DNA of 64,000 bases from Flavobacterium flabelliforme (GCF_017948675.1 NZ_JAGFBU010000001.1:558001-622000); one strand, 5' to 3'. Positions 17,978 through 27,670 are shown, counted from the first letter of the stretch. Notes: generated from the sequence alone by a model not told the origin. A program made the numbers and translations.

Positions 17978-18955
17978 TTATTTTTTTCTTTCAATTACGT
18001 AGTTAACCATTAAGATTAGGGCATCTTTATATTCAGAGTCAGGATAATTATCCAAAAGAGATAAGGCCTCCTGCTGAAATTCGATCATTTTATTTTCAGC
18101 GTAGACTAAACCGTTATTGTTCTTTACGAATGCAATAACTTCTTTAACTCTTTTTTTATCTTTATTGTGGTTTTTTATAGAATTGATCAACCAACTTTTT
18201 TCTTTTGAAGTACACGTATTCAAAACATGAATAAGTGGTAAAGTCATTTTTTGTTCTTTAATATCAATTCCGGTGGGTTTACCAATGGCTTCATCAGTAT
18301 AATCAAATAAATCGTCTTTGATCTGGAAAGCCATTCCTATAAGCTCACCAAATTTTCTCATATTCTCCACCTGAACATCATCTTCAATTACAGATTTTGC
18401 ACCAAGCGCACAACAAGCAGCAATAAGTGTTGCTGTCTTTTTTCGGATAATGTCGTAATAAACGTCCTCGGTAATATCAAGTCTTCGGGCTTTTTCGATT
18501 TGTAGCAGCTCACCCTCGCTCATTTCACGCACAGCGACAGATATAATCCTTAGCAAATCAAAATCACCATTATCTATAGAGAGTAATAATCCTTTAGACA
18601 ATAAATAATCGCCTACTAATACGGCAATTTTATTTTTCCAAAGTGCATTAATAGAGAAAAAACCTCTTCGTCTGTTGCTATCATCTACAACATCATCATG
18701 CACTAAAGTTGCAGTATGAATCAGCTCTATGACACAAGCTCCACGGTAAGTTCGGTCATTTACGATGCCTTCTGAAACCATTTTGGATGTTAAAAAAACA
18801 AACATAGGTCGCATTTGTTTCCCCTTTCTATTGACAATGTAATAGGTAATTCTATTCAACAAAGCCACTTGCGAAGTCATCGATTCATAGAACTTTTTTT
18901 CAAAAAGTTCCATTTCTTTAAAAATGGGCTGTTTAATTTGAGAGGTGACATTCAT
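17978..18955 (-). CDS. Polyprenyl diphosphate synthase (trans-isoprenyl type)
   Basis: Chain-elongating prenyltransferase that makes the long isoprenoid tail for menaquinone. The 325-residue protein has the first Asp-rich motif DDVVD at 87-91 and a second, KDDLFDYTD, near residue 215, with the usual GKQMRP stretch at 45-50. Bulky residues are absent from the positions just before the first motif (LIHTATLVH), consistent with a long-chain product, but the exact length cannot be read. A TAACTTTG element lies only nine bases before the ATG, so the leader would be very short. Confidence 0.92.
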   Translation of the reverse strand: MNVTSQIKQPIFKEMELFEKKFYESMTSQVALLNRITYYIVNRKGKQMRPMFVFLTSKMVSEGIVNDRTYRGACVIELIHTATLVHDDVVDDSNRRRGFFSINALWKNKIAVLVGDYLLSKGLLLSIDNGDFDLLRIISVAVREMSEGELLQIEKARRLDITEDVYYDIIRKKTATLIAACCALGAKSVIEDDVQVENMRKFGELIGMAFQIKDDLFDYTDEAIGKPTGIDIKEQKMTLPLIHVLNTCTSKEKSWLINSIKNHNKDKKRVKEVIAFVKNNNGLVYAENKMIEFQQEALSLLDNYPDSEYKDALILMVNYVIERKK

Positions 18956-18963
18956 TTCGCTTT

Positions 18964-18971
18964 CAAAGTTA
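18964..18971 (-). promoter_or_regulatory. Candidate promoter -7 element of the polyprenyl synthase gene
   Basis: The minus strand reads TAACTTTG, an exact TAnnTTTG match. If used, the transcript would be almost leaderless with respect to the ATG at 18955; alternatively translation starts at the internal Met15 codon. Confidence 0.45.
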
Positions 18972-19115
18972 CATCTTTTCGTAGTTATAAACAGACTTAA
19001 AATAAATTTTACTAATCGAAATTAAAAAAACTTACTCTTAACATTGCTAACCAATTCTTAATTAACAATTCGTCATTGTTAAAGTTTCCTTAATTAGAAC
19101 TTGTTATCTGACTTC

Positions 19116-19123
19116 TAAGTTTG
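19116..19123 (+). promoter_or_regulatory. Candidate promoter -7 element of the SusCD operon
   Basis: TAAGTTTG matches TAnnTTTG and lies 25 bases before the susC-like ATG. No convincing -33 element at the normal distance was found. Confidence 0.45.
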
Positions 19124-19148
19124 CACCACAAACATAACTAGAAAAAAA

Positions 19149-22100
19149 ATGAAAATTTTAAAACAAAATTTACTCTTAATTACATTAGTATTTTGTGCAA
19201 ATTTAATGAGTGCTCAATCAAAAACTATTCAAGGAAAAGTAACTGATTCTTCTAAATTTCCACTGATGGGAACAACCATTTTAGTCAAGGGAACTAAAAA
19301 CACAACCATCACTGATGCCAATGGAAAATTCTCAATTAATACTGAAAAAGGAAATACTTTAGTTTTTACCTTCATCGGTTTTGTAACTAAAGAAGTAGTT
19401 GTAGATCGTCAAGAAAATTTAGAAATAACACTTCAAGACGACTCAGTAGTTTTAGGAGAGGTGGTAATTACCGCTTTGGGAATAAAAAGAGAAAAACGCG
19501 CTTTAGGATATGCCTCTCAGGAATTAAAATCAGATGATATTAATAAAGTAAACTCTGCTAATTTCGTTTCAAATTTAACCGGTAAAATGTCTGGAGTACA
19601 AATTACAGGCTCTGGAAATGGGATTACGAGCTCTTCTAGAATTACTATCAGAGGCGACAAATCATTAAACATTAACAACAACGGACCCTTATTTATTGTA
19701 GATGGTATTCCCATTAACAATACCGTTTATGGCGTAGGAAGTTCTGCAACAAATCAAGCCGACTTACCTACTGATTATGGCAACGGAGCTTCGGAAATTG
19801 ATCAAGAAAATATTGAAAGTGTTAACGTATTAAAAGGGGCTGCAGCATCTGCTTTATACGGCTCTAGAGCGGCCAATGGTGTAATTGTAATAACAACCAA
19901 ATCGGGAAAAAAGAATAAAGGTTTGGGAGTGACTATTTCTTCTTCTTTTATGACCAGTGAGGCATTGCGACTACCTGAGATTCAAGATCAATATGGCGCG
20001 GGTTCTAAACAAGTGTATGACCCAGGAGCCGATACCAATTTAGGACCACGTTTAGGTTCTGGTCTTGCTATACTTCAGAACGGAAGTCCAGGTTATGCAG
20101 TGGGCCAAGGCCAAGTTTTACCCTTTGAATTTAGATACAACTTAAATGATTTTTTTAGAAAAGGAAGTTCAATTTCTAATTCTGTCTCTATTTCTGGATC
20201 GGATGAAAAAACAAATTTTAGACTTAGTTACGGAAAAACGACAAGCGAAGATATTGTTCCCAATTCTAATTTAAGAAGAGAAAACATAAGTTTAAATCTA
20301 AATTATTCTATTTCAGATAAATGGAAACTCGCAACTGTTGCCACTTATACTAAAAGCAACAGCGATAACACTCCTGTTACAGGTTATGGTAGCCAAGGTA
20401 TTATGTATAATTTGCTTTGGAATCACACTAATGTAGATTTGGATTGGTTAAAAGAGTATTGGATTATAAAAGACGTGAAACAAAACAGCATGTTTGGCTG
20501 GGGAGACAATCCTTTTAAAATTGCTTATGAAAATATAAATGCGTTTAAGAAAGGACGCATTTTTGGTAATGTTTCTTCTACGTATCAGATCAATACTGAT
20601 TTTTCCTTAATGGGTAGAATAGGAATGGATAATTCGAATGATTTTAGATGGTCTCGCAGGCCAATTGGATCCTCACGATATACACAAGGAATGTATCGCG
20701 AGCAAACTATAGGATTTACAGAATACAATGCCGATATGCTGCTTTCTTACGATCATACTTTTGGTGATTTTTCTGTTAAAGTTTCTTATGGAGCCAATAG
20801 CATGAACCAATACACATCCGAAAGTAAAATTGAAGGACAAGGAATAAGTATTCCTGGTATATATAATTTGCAAAACATCAATGTACTGCCTATTCAATCT
20901 AGAAATATTTATAAAAAGCGCATTAACAGTATTTACAGCTTAGCCAACATAGGCTATAAAGACTACTTGTATTTAGACCTAACAGCAAGAAATGATTGGT
21001 CCTCTACGCTTCCTGTGAATAATAACTCCTATTTTTATCCATCTGCTTCTTTGAGTTTTATTCCAACTTCTTTGTTTGAAATGAATGATAAGATTGATTT
21101 TTTGAAATTGAGAGTAAACGCAGCATCTGTAGGTAACGACACCGATCCTTATCGATTAGTAAAAACCTATTCTAACGGTTCACTTCCTGGAACTTTGACT
21201 AATCCTGACGCAATTTTAAACAGTAATTTAAAACCTGAGATTGCCACATCGTATGAAGCAGGAATTGAAGCCCAACTTTTCAAGAAGAGAGTAACACTTG
21301 ATGTGAGTTATTATGTCACTAATTCTAAAAATCAAATTGTAGGTTTAGATATTTCACAAGCTTCTGGATTTAATTCGAATGTTATTAATGCGGGTAAAAT
21401 TCAAAATAAAGGTCTAGAATTGGGATTAGGAATTACACCTATTAGAACTAAAGATTTTGAATGGTCGATAAATGCAAATTTCACTAGAAATAGAGGAACT
21501 GTAAAAGAGTTAACACCAGGAATTGACAATTACATCATTGCTCAAGGCCCAAGTGGCGGAACAATAGAAGCTCGTGTAGGAGAACGAATGGGCGACATGT
21601 ACGGGCGTGGTTATTTGAGAAGTCCAGACAATCAAATTGTATTTGACGATATGGGATCTCCGATACTTGATACTAAAATAAAAAAAATAGGAAACTACAA
21701 TCCTGATTGGATGTTAGGTCTTACTACTAATTTGAAATATAAAAATTTCAATTTCAATGCTCTAGTAGACATAAGACAGGGAGGGAAAATATATTCGATG
21801 ACAAATTCTATCGGAATGGAAAGTGGCATATTAGCCGTTTCATTACCTGGTAGAGAAACAGGAATAATAGGAAAAGGCGTTGTAAAAAATCCAGATGGAA
21901 GCTATAGTCCCAATACAACTTCAGTAAGTGCAGAAAACTGGTATTACTCTAATGCTTATAGAAGAGATAATATAGAAGCCAATACGTTTGATGCTTCGTA
22001 TGTAAAATTGAGAGAAGTGAGTTTGAATTATAGACTATCAACTAAATGGATAACTACTTTTAAAATGCAAAATCTAAGCATTGGTTTGGTAGGAAATAAT

Positions 22101-22238
22101 TTAGCCCTTTGGACAAAAGTCCCTAACATAGATCCAGAAACACAAGCAATAAGTGGTGGCACTTTATTGCCCGGTTTTGAAGTTTTACAACTTCCCTCTT
22201 CTAGAAATTACGGAATCAAATTAAATGCTTCATTCTAA
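19149..22238 (+). CDS. SusC/RagA-family TonB-linked outer membrane protein
   Basis: TonB-dependent outer-membrane transporter, 1029 residues. After a signal peptide ending near LMSAQS (23) there is a carboxypeptidase-regulatory-like domain (IQGKVTDSSKFPLMGTTILVKG onward in pattern), then a plug domain with the family signature around residues 225-240 (VLKGAAASALYGSRAANG in outline), and a long beta-barrel ending in LNASF. The SusD-like partner follows after ten bases and a secreted phosphodiesterase-like enzyme after that. The substrate is unknown; the enzyme suggests a phosphate ester rather than a plain glycan. Confidence 0.95.
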   Translation: MKILKQNLLLITLVFCANLMSAQSKTIQGKVTDSSKFPLMGTTILVKGTKNTTITDANGKFSINTEKGNTLVFTFIGFVTKEVVVDRQENLEITLQDDSVVLGEVVITALGIKREKRALGYASQELKSDDINKVNSANFVSNLTGKMSGVQITGSGNGITSSSRITIRGDKSLNINNNGPLFIVDGIPINNTVYGVGSSATNQADLPTDYGNGASEIDQENIESVNVLKGAAASALYGSRAANGVIVITTKSGKKNKGLGVTISSSFMTSEALRLPEIQDQYGAGSKQVYDPGADTNLGPRLGSGLAILQNGSPGYAVGQGQVLPFEFRYNLNDFFRKGSSISNSVSISGSDEKTNFRLSYGKTTSEDIVPNSNLRRENISLNLNYSISDKWKLATVATYTKSNSDNTPVTGYGSQGIMYNLLWNHTNVDLDWLKEYWIIKDVKQNSMFGWGDNPFKIAYENINAFKKGRIFGNVSSTYQINTDFSLMGRIGMDNSNDFRWSRRPIGSSRYTQGMYREQTIGFTEYNADMLLSYDHTFGDFSVKVSYGANSMNQYTSESKIEGQGISIPGIYNLQNINVLPIQSRNIYKKRINSIYSLANIGYKDYLYLDLTARNDWSSTLPVNNNSYFYPSASLSFIPTSLFEMNDKIDFLKLRVNAASVGNDTDPYRLVKTYSNGSLPGTLTNPDAILNSNLKPEIATSYEAGIEAQLFKKRVTLDVSYYVTNSKNQIVGLDISQASGFNSNVINAGKIQNKGLELGLGITPIRTKDFEWSINANFTRNRGTVKELTPGIDNYIIAQGPSGGTIEARVGERMGDMYGRGYLRSPDNQIVFDDMGSPILDTKIKKIGNYNPDWMLGLTTNLKYKNFNFNALVDIRQGGKIYSMTNSIGMESGILAVSLPGRETGIIGKGVVKNPDGSYSPNTTSVSAENWYYSNAYRRDNIEANTFDASYVKLREVSLNYRLSTKWITTFKMQNLSIGLVGNNLALWTKVPNIDPETQAISGGTLLPGFEVLQLPSSRNYGIKLNASF

Positions 22239-22248
22239 AATAATAATC

Positions 22249-23658
22249 ATGAAAAAAATAATTTTACTAATAACACTATTCACATTTAGTGTTTCTTGCA
22301 CCGATGGGTTTGAAGAAATTAATACCAATAAAAACCAACCTACTACTTCACAGCCAAAGCAACTTTTACCAAATATAATATTCAATTTAGCAAATAGTAA
22401 TGTTTCAGATTCATACAACTTTGGAGACATAGTAGCACAATACGGAGGCAATTATGAATACAATGAATTGGATATTTACAATTGGGGTTCAGATGATCGT
22501 TTTTGGGAAAAATACAAATGGCTGAATGACATATACGATCTTAAAAAACAAGCCATCGCTTTAAACGATAAAAACTATGAAGCTGTGAGTTTAATTCTAG
22601 AAACTTACTCGATGAGTTTAATTACAGATACGTATGGCGATGCTCCTTATTTGGAAGCTTCAAGAGGAGAAGAAGGCATTTTAAAACCCAAATATGATTC
22701 ACAAGAGGAAATTTACACCCAACTGCTATTGAATTTAGATAAAGCCAATAGTATAATTGACACTAAATTAAAAATCGAAGGAGATTTATTGTTTAATGGT
22801 GACATGCTAAAATGGCGAAAATTTGCTAATTCACTACATTTAAGGTTATTGATGCGTATTTCTAATAAAAAAAATGTTAGCCTCACAATAAATGAAATTG
22901 TTAGCAAACCATCACAATATCCAATATTTCAGTCAAATGCAGACAATGCAACTTATTTTTATTCTGGAAGTTATCCTAACATTTCTCCAATGAGTGATGG
23001 TATCAATAGATTATACGGTTATAATATCGTAATTCCTTCTACTCATTTAGTAAACACCCTAATAGCAAATAGTGATACTAGACTTGACGAGTGGATTGAC
23101 CCAATAGAAGGTAAAAATAATCATTTAGGGTTGTTACCAGGTCTTACATTAGATAAAATTGGAGAACCTACCAATTATTCTAGAAGAGCCGAAGATTATT
23201 TTTACACGAAAACAAAAATAGCCTCACTATTGATGACGTACAGCGAGTTAAACTTTTTATTAGCAGAAGCTAGTCAACGCAATCTTATTACTAATGGTAA
23301 TGCACAAGGATATTATAATACTGCAGTAGAAGCTTCATTCAAACAATGGAATGTTACGATGCCTTCCAACTACTTAACAACTATTGCTCCTTATAATTCT
23401 ACCACAGAAGTTTTATATGTACAAAAATGGCTGGCTCTATATCATACAGGAATTGAGTCATGGTTAGATTGGAAAAGAACAGGAAAACCTAGCTTTATAA
23501 AAGCAGGACCCGGATCCAAAAACAACGGTAAAGTTCCTAGACGCATCATGTATCCAAGTCTTGAACAATCTGTAAATGCAGAAAACAACAATAAAGCACT
23601 ACAAAAAATGGGTGGTGATGATATTAACAAAAAAATATGGTGGGATAATTTTAATTAA
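22249..23658 (+). CDS. SusD/RagB-family nutrient-binding outer membrane lipoprotein
   Basis: A 469-residue lipoprotein that caps the SusC-like transporter at the cell surface. Its signal peptide ends in the lipobox TFSVSC (Cys17), followed by TDGFEEINTNKNQPT, typical of the SusD-like group 2 family. I start it at the ATG at 22249 rather than the upstream frame at 22225 because the lipobox distance is then normal and the gene does not overlap susC. It is the second gene of a three-gene operon. Confidence 0.94.
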   Translation: MKKIILLITLFTFSVSCTDGFEEINTNKNQPTTSQPKQLLPNIIFNLANSNVSDSYNFGDIVAQYGGNYEYNELDIYNWGSDDRFWEKYKWLNDIYDLKKQAIALNDKNYEAVSLILETYSMSLITDTYGDAPYLEASRGEEGILKPKYDSQEEIYTQLLLNLDKANSIIDTKLKIEGDLLFNGDMLKWRKFANSLHLRLLMRISNKKNVSLTINEIVSKPSQYPIFQSNADNATYFYSGSYPNISPMSDGINRLYGYNIVIPSTHLVNTLIANSDTRLDEWIDPIEGKNNHLGLLPGLTLDKIGEPTNYSRRAEDYFYTKTKIASLLMTYSELNFLLAEASQRNLITNGNAQGYYNTAVEASFKQWNVTMPSNYLTTIAPYNSTTEVLYVQKWLALYHTGIESWLDWKRTGKPSFIKAGPGSKNNGKVPRRIMYPSLEQSVNAENNNKALQKMGGDDINKKIWWDNFN

Positions 23659-23669
23659 ATAAAAAAAAA

Positions 23670-24752
23670 ATGAAAAAAATATTTTTGATATTACTACTTT
23701 TTAGTGCTATACATAGTAAAGCACAACAAGCCGAAAACATAATTATCATTACTACAGATGGTTTTAGATGGCAAGAAGCTTTCAAAGGAATGGACGAAAA
23801 TTTAGCAAGAGATAAAAAATTCAATCAGAATGACAGCAGCTACATTTATAAAAAATATTGGGCTGAAAATCCCAAGGAACGACGAGAAAAACTTATGCCT
23901 TTTATGTGGTCTGTTTTAGCAAAAAAAGGACAACTGTATGGCAATAGAACTTTAGGAAATAAAGTTAATAATGCTAATCCGTATTGGTTTAGCTATCCTG
24001 GATATAACGAAATCATGACTGGATATGCTGATACATTAATCAATTCGAATAAATATCCTGCCAATCCTAATGTAACCGTGTTAGAATATCTAAACAAACA
24101 ACCTAAAATTAAAGGAAAAGTAGCCGCTTTTGGAGCTTGGGATGCTTTTGACAATATTTTAAATGAAAAAAGAGGTGGTTTTCCTGTAATATCTGCATTT
24201 GATAAAACAGGAGGCAAAAATCCAACAGCGAAACAACAACTCATTAATGCCATGCTTGCCGATTCTTTCAAACCCTTTCACGAGGAAGAATGTCTAGATG
24301 TTTTTACCCATTATGGTGCATTAGAAGAATTGAAAACCAATAAACCTCGTGTGTTATACATCTCTTATGGAGAAACAGATGAATGGGCTCACGCTGGCTT
24401 TTACCGTTCTTATTTGGATGCAGCTCATCAAGTAGATGCCTGGATGAAGGAGATTTGGAACTTTGTGCAAAATGACCCGCAATACAAAAATAAAACTGCG
24501 TTGATTTTTACTACTGATCATGGACGCGGCGATCTCACAAAAGCAGAATGGACTAGTCATGGCCCTGATATAAAAGACGCCTCTGAAATTTGGTTTGCTG
24601 CAATGGGACCACAGATTGAAGGTAAAGGAGAGATGACTAATGAAAATCAATTGTATCAAAATCAATTTGCACAAACCATTGCCAAAATCATGGGATATAC
24701 TTATGAAGCAAAGCATCCTATTTCAAAAGAAATTCCTGGAGTAATTAAATAA
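23670..24752 (+). CDS. Secreted alkaline-phosphatase-superfamily phosphodiesterase/phosphatase
   Basis: A 360-residue enzyme with signal peptide (cleavage near SKAQQ, 19). It has all metal-site motifs of the alkaline phosphatase superfamily in order: ITTDGF (Asp), a nucleophile candidate in WFSYPGYNEI, the Asp/His pair in GETDEWAH, TTDHG (Asp and His), and a last His in TSHG. This pattern resembles nucleotide pyrophosphatase/phosphodiesterase-like members; no sulfatase CxPSR motif is present. It lies 11 bases after the SusD-like gene, so it probably processes the substrate the pair imports. Family firm, substrate unknown. Confidence 0.85.
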   Translation: MKKIFLILLLFSAIHSKAQQAENIIIITTDGFRWQEAFKGMDENLARDKKFNQNDSSYIYKKYWAENPKERREKLMPFMWSVLAKKGQLYGNRTLGNKVNNANPYWFSYPGYNEIMTGYADTLINSNKYPANPNVTVLEYLNKQPKIKGKVAAFGAWDAFDNILNEKRGGFPVISAFDKTGGKNPTAKQQLINAMLADSFKPFHEEECLDVFTHYGALEELKTNKPRVLYISYGETDEWAHAGFYRSYLDAAHQVDAWMKEIWNFVQNDPQYKNKTALIFTTDHGRGDLTKAEWTSHGPDIKDASEIWFAAMGPQIEGKGEMTNENQLYQNQFAQTIAKIMGYTYEAKHPISKEIPGVIK

Positions 24753-24772
24753 TTCGACCGTTTAAAAATGTA

Positions 24773-24806
24773 AAAAAGGGTTTGACAACAGTGTCAAACC
24801 CTTTTT
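24773..24806. terminator. Bidirectional terminator
   Basis: A perfect 15-bp stem with core GGGTTTGACA/TGTCAAACCC and a four-base loop, flanked by A and T runs, between the convergent phosphodiesterase gene and rlmN. Confidence 0.93.
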
Positions 24807-24839
24807 ATTTTTATAATCTGTAGGTGTTTTTTATAAAAA

Positions 24840-25883
24840 TTAAGCTTCTTTATTTGCTAACTGTCCACATGCAGCATCTATGTCTTTTCCCCTACTACGT
24901 CTCACTTTAACAACAATTCCGCTGGCTTCTAAAGCTTTAATATAAGCATTTATAGACTCTTCTGAGGCTTGTTGAAATTCTCCATCATCAATAGGATTGT
25001 ATTCAATCAAATTAACTTTACAAGGAACATATTTACAAAACTTCACTAATGCATCAACTGATTCTTTATTATCATTAATTCCTTTCCAAACCACATATTC
25101 GTAAGAGATCTTGCTTTTTGTTTTTCTATACCAATATTCTAATGATTCTCTTAAATCTGCTAAAGGGAAATTAGCACTAAACGGCATTATTCGAGATCGA
25201 ATTTCATCAATTGCGGAGTGTAAAGAAACAGCTAATTTAAATTTAACGTCATCGTCAGCTAATTTTTTTATCATCTTTGGTACTCCAGAAGTCGATACCA
25301 TAATTCGTTTGGGAGACATGCCCAATCCTTCTGGCGAAATAATCATTTCGATTGCTTTCAAGACATTATTATAATTCATCAGCGGCTCACCCATTCCCAT
25401 GAAAACAATATTCGATAAAGGATGATTGTAATACAACCTACTCTCTTTATCTATAGCTAATACTTGATCGTAAATTTCTCCAGGTTCCAGATTACGCATT
25501 CTTTTTAATCGTGCTGTGGCACAAAAATTACAATCTAAACTGCAACCTACTTGGCTAGATACGCAAGCTGTTGTTCGTGTATTAGTAGGAATTAAAACCG
25601 ACTCTACAACTAAACCATCGTGCAAACGAACGGCATTTTTTACAGTTCCATCCTCACTTCGTTGAATCGTATCTACATTGATATGATTGATGACAAAATT
25701 AGCTTCTAGCTTATTTCTTGTTTCTTTTGAAACATTCGTCATATCCTCAAAACTATGCGCTCCTTTACTCCAAAGCCATTCATATACTTGATTCCCACGA
25801 AAGGCTTTATCCCCATTCGTAACAAAAAATTCTCTTAATGCTTCTTTCGACAAGGCTCGAATGTCTTTTTTATCAATTTCCAT
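24840..25883 (-). CDS. rlmN: 23S rRNA (adenine(2503)-C(2))-methyltransferase
   Basis: Radical SAM enzyme that methylates C2 of A2503 in 23S rRNA (and A37 of some tRNAs in E. coli). The 347-residue protein has the radical SAM cluster motif CSLDCNFC, the FMGMGEPLMN stretch, and the two cysteines expected for the methyl-shuttle chemistry, one of them near the C-terminus in AACGQL. Length and motif order are normal. A TAAATTTG element lies just before the ATG. Confidence 0.96.
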   Translation of the reverse strand: MEIDKKDIRALSKEALREFFVTNGDKAFRGNQVYEWLWSKGAHSFEDMTNVSKETRNKLEANFVINHINVDTIQRSEDGTVKNAVRLHDGLVVESVLIPTNTRTTACVSSQVGCSLDCNFCATARLKRMRNLEPGEIYDQVLAIDKESRLYYNHPLSNIVFMGMGEPLMNYNNVLKAIEMIISPEGLGMSPKRIMVSTSGVPKMIKKLADDDVKFKLAVSLHSAIDEIRSRIMPFSANFPLADLRESLEYWYRKTKSKISYEYVVWKGINDNKESVDALVKFCKYVPCKVNLIEYNPIDDGEFQQASEESINAYIKALEASGIVVKVRRSRGKDIDAACGQLANKEA

Positions 25884-25887
25884 GATG

Positions 25888-25895
25888 CAAATTTA
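25888..25895 (-). promoter_or_regulatory. Candidate promoter -7 element of rlmN
   Basis: The minus strand reads TAAATTTG, matching TAnnTTTG, four bases before the ATG; the leader would be minimal, so either the transcript is leaderless or the real promoter lies further up. Confidence 0.35.
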
Positions 25896-25931
25896 ATGAC
25901 AATTTCTTGATTTGTTGTTTTGATAATTTGA

Positions 25932-25939
25932 TAACTTTG
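25932..25939 (+). promoter_or_regulatory. Candidate promoter -7 element of the O-methyltransferase gene
   Basis: TAACTTTG matches TAnnTTTG and lies 25 bases before the ATG at 25965. Confidence 0.5.
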
Positions 25940-25964
25940 CTGACAATTGAAAATTATCTAAATA

Positions 25965-26606
25965 ATGCATTTCATTTCCCAAGAACTAGAAGACTACATC
26001 GAGCAACATTCTGAAAAAGAACCTGCTTTATTAGCCGCTTTAAACAAAGAAACCTATCAAAAAATTTTACTTCCAAGAATGTTAAGCGGACATTTTCAAG
26101 GTCGAGTTTTAAGCATGCTTTCTAAACTTATTCGCCCTGTAAATATATTAGAAATTGGAACTTACACTGGATATTCTGCTTTGTGCTTGTGCGAAGGAAT
26201 GCAAGAAAACGGGACACTTCATACCATTGATATAAAAGAAGAGCTGGTTGATTTTCAGCGAAAGCATTTTGACAAGTCACCTTGGGGAAAACAAATTTTT
26301 CAGTATTTAGGAGAAGCGGTAGATATAATTCCAACGCTACAAACTAAATTCGATCTTGTTTTTATAGATGCCGATAAAGAAAACTATATCAATTATTTTG
26401 AATTGATTTTACCAAAGATGAATAAAGGAGGCATTATTTTATCTGATAATGTATTGTGGAGCGGTAAAGTTCTGGAACCTATTCAACCGAATGATATTAG
26501 CACAAAAATAATAATGGAATACAATAAATTACTGAAAGAAGATCCTAGAGTAGAAACAGTTTTGCTACCTATTCGCGATGGTTTGACTGTTAGTAGGGTT
26601 TTGTAA
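25965..26606 (+). CDS. O-methyltransferase, class I SAM-dependent
   Basis: A 213-residue soluble methyltransferase of the catechol-O-methyltransferase-like family. SAM-binding motif I is EIGTYTGYSALCLCEGM (about 61-77), followed by the acidic residue in LHTIDIKEE, and the metal-binding type motif FIDADKENY, and SDNVLWSG. These are the usual marks of bacterial O-methyltransferases such as YrrM. The physiological acceptor is unknown. It is a single gene flanked by rlmN and a PAP2 phosphatase on the other strand. Confidence 0.9.
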   Translation: MHFISQELEDYIEQHSEKEPALLAALNKETYQKILLPRMLSGHFQGRVLSMLSKLIRPVNILEIGTYTGYSALCLCEGMQENGTLHTIDIKEELVDFQRKHFDKSPWGKQIFQYLGEAVDIIPTLQTKFDLVFIDADKENYINYFELILPKMNKGGIILSDNVLWSGKVLEPIQPNDISTKIIMEYNKLLKEDPRVETVLLPIRDGLTVSRVL

Positions 26607-26696
26607 TTAAAAAAAAGCATCCAAAAATTTAGAACCTATCTAACAGATTTAGTCTATATTTATTAAAGAGCAATAGTATTATTAGACTTCTAAATA

Positions 26697-27269
26697 TTAT
26701 AAGTTTGGCTTTGGAAAATACTTTTTTTGTGCCACTTTATATAATTTATACATTAGGAAACCAAAAGTAAATCCGAACAAATAACCCATTAAAATATCTC
26801 CTGGATAATGCAATCCTAGATAAATCCTACTGTAAGCAAATATAAAAGGCCAAAGAAAGATTAACACAAAATATTTAAAATACGATCTTAAAGTAAAATA
26901 TAAAAAAGAAGCAACTGCCATTGAATTTGCTGCATGTCCAGAGAAAAAACTAAAAGAATTTCGCACTTGCACCACTCTTATAAAAGAATTGATTTCAGGA
27001 TTATTACAAGGACGCAATCTTTGAAATCCATTTTTAAATAAATTGGTCATTTGATCCGTAAACGTTACTAAAAGAGCCACAAACAATAAAAGATATAATG
27101 TTTGCTTCCCGCCAATTTTTTTAAAAATAACATACAACAAAAGTAAGAAAAGCGGAATCCAATTGCTTTGCTTGGTTATAAACAACCAAAGGGCATCGTA
27201 GGTAGGAGATCCTAAACCATTCAAAAAAACCAATAATTCAGTGTCTAAAGAAAGTATTTTCTCTAACAT
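26697..27269 (-). CDS. PAP2-family membrane phosphatase
   Basis: A 190-residue integral membrane protein with the three phosphatase motifs of the PAP2 superfamily: K(x)6RP as KNGFQRLRP, SGH within FFSGHAAN, and SR(x)5H(x)3D as SRIYLGLHYPGD. Such enzymes dephosphorylate undecaprenyl diphosphate or phospholipid-derived substrates at the outer face of the inner membrane; which one applies cannot be told. The ATG overlaps the stop codon of the TatA-like gene by one base (TAATG), so the two are probably translated together. Confidence 0.92.
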   Translation of the reverse strand: MLEKILSLDTELLVFLNGLGSPTYDALWLFITKQSNWIPLFLLLLYVIFKKIGGKQTLYLLLFVALLVTFTDQMTNLFKNGFQRLRPCNNPEINSFIRVVQVRNSFSFFSGHAANSMAVASFLYFTLRSYFKYFVLIFLWPFIFAYSRIYLGLHYPGDILMGYLFGFTFGFLMYKLYKVAQKKYFPKPNL

Positions 27270-27670
27270 TACATTTGGCGTTTTATAGGTCCAGAAACAT
27301 CTTCAATAATTTCTTTAGTTCCTTCTAACGAGCCATTAACATCGCCAAGTAAGTTTTCTTTAGCTTTATTAAGCTCAGTACTAATATTTACAGCAAAATC
27401 ATTATACTGAGACGTATCACCCAATAAGTTATCCTTTACTTTATTAATTTCCGAAGTGATATTACCCTGTAAATCTAATAATGATTGTGAATCAAATCCG
27501 TTAGATTCAGCTCCTTTTTGAATTTCACTTTTTATATCATTTGTAGCATTCTTTAACTGTGCCATCGCTTTACCCATAGTTCGAGCGACTTCTGGAACTT
27601 TATCAGATCCAAACAGCATTAAGATTATAAACATGATAAAAATTAATTCGCCACCACCTATACCAAACAT
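27269..27670 (-). CDS. TatA/B-like Sec-independent translocase component
   Basis: A 133-residue protein with a short N-terminal membrane helix (IGGGELIFIMFIILMLFG), the F-G-S-D-K-V-P-E hinge and an amphipathic helix (VARTMGKAMAQLKNATND), the hallmarks of TatA/Hcf106-type proteins. The C-terminal half is unusual: it contains two related units, NITSEINKVKDNLLGD and NISTELNKAKENLLGD. I chose the ATG at 27670; a longer frame to 27733 would include a TATCTTTG promoter element and part of a terminator. Co-transcribed with the PAP2 gene. Confidence 0.88.
   Translation of the reverse strand: MFGIGGGELIFIMFIILMLFGSDKVPEVARTMGKAMAQLKNATNDIKSEIQKGAESNGFDSQSLLDLQGNITSEINKVKDNLLGDTSQYNDFAVNISTELNKAKENLLGDVNGSLEGTKEIIEDVSGPIKRQM

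Noticed and set aside
22225..22248. Upstream start of the SusD-like gene overlapping susC
   Set aside because: The ATG at 22249 places the lipobox at the normal distance; the extension adds eight residues in front of the signal peptide.
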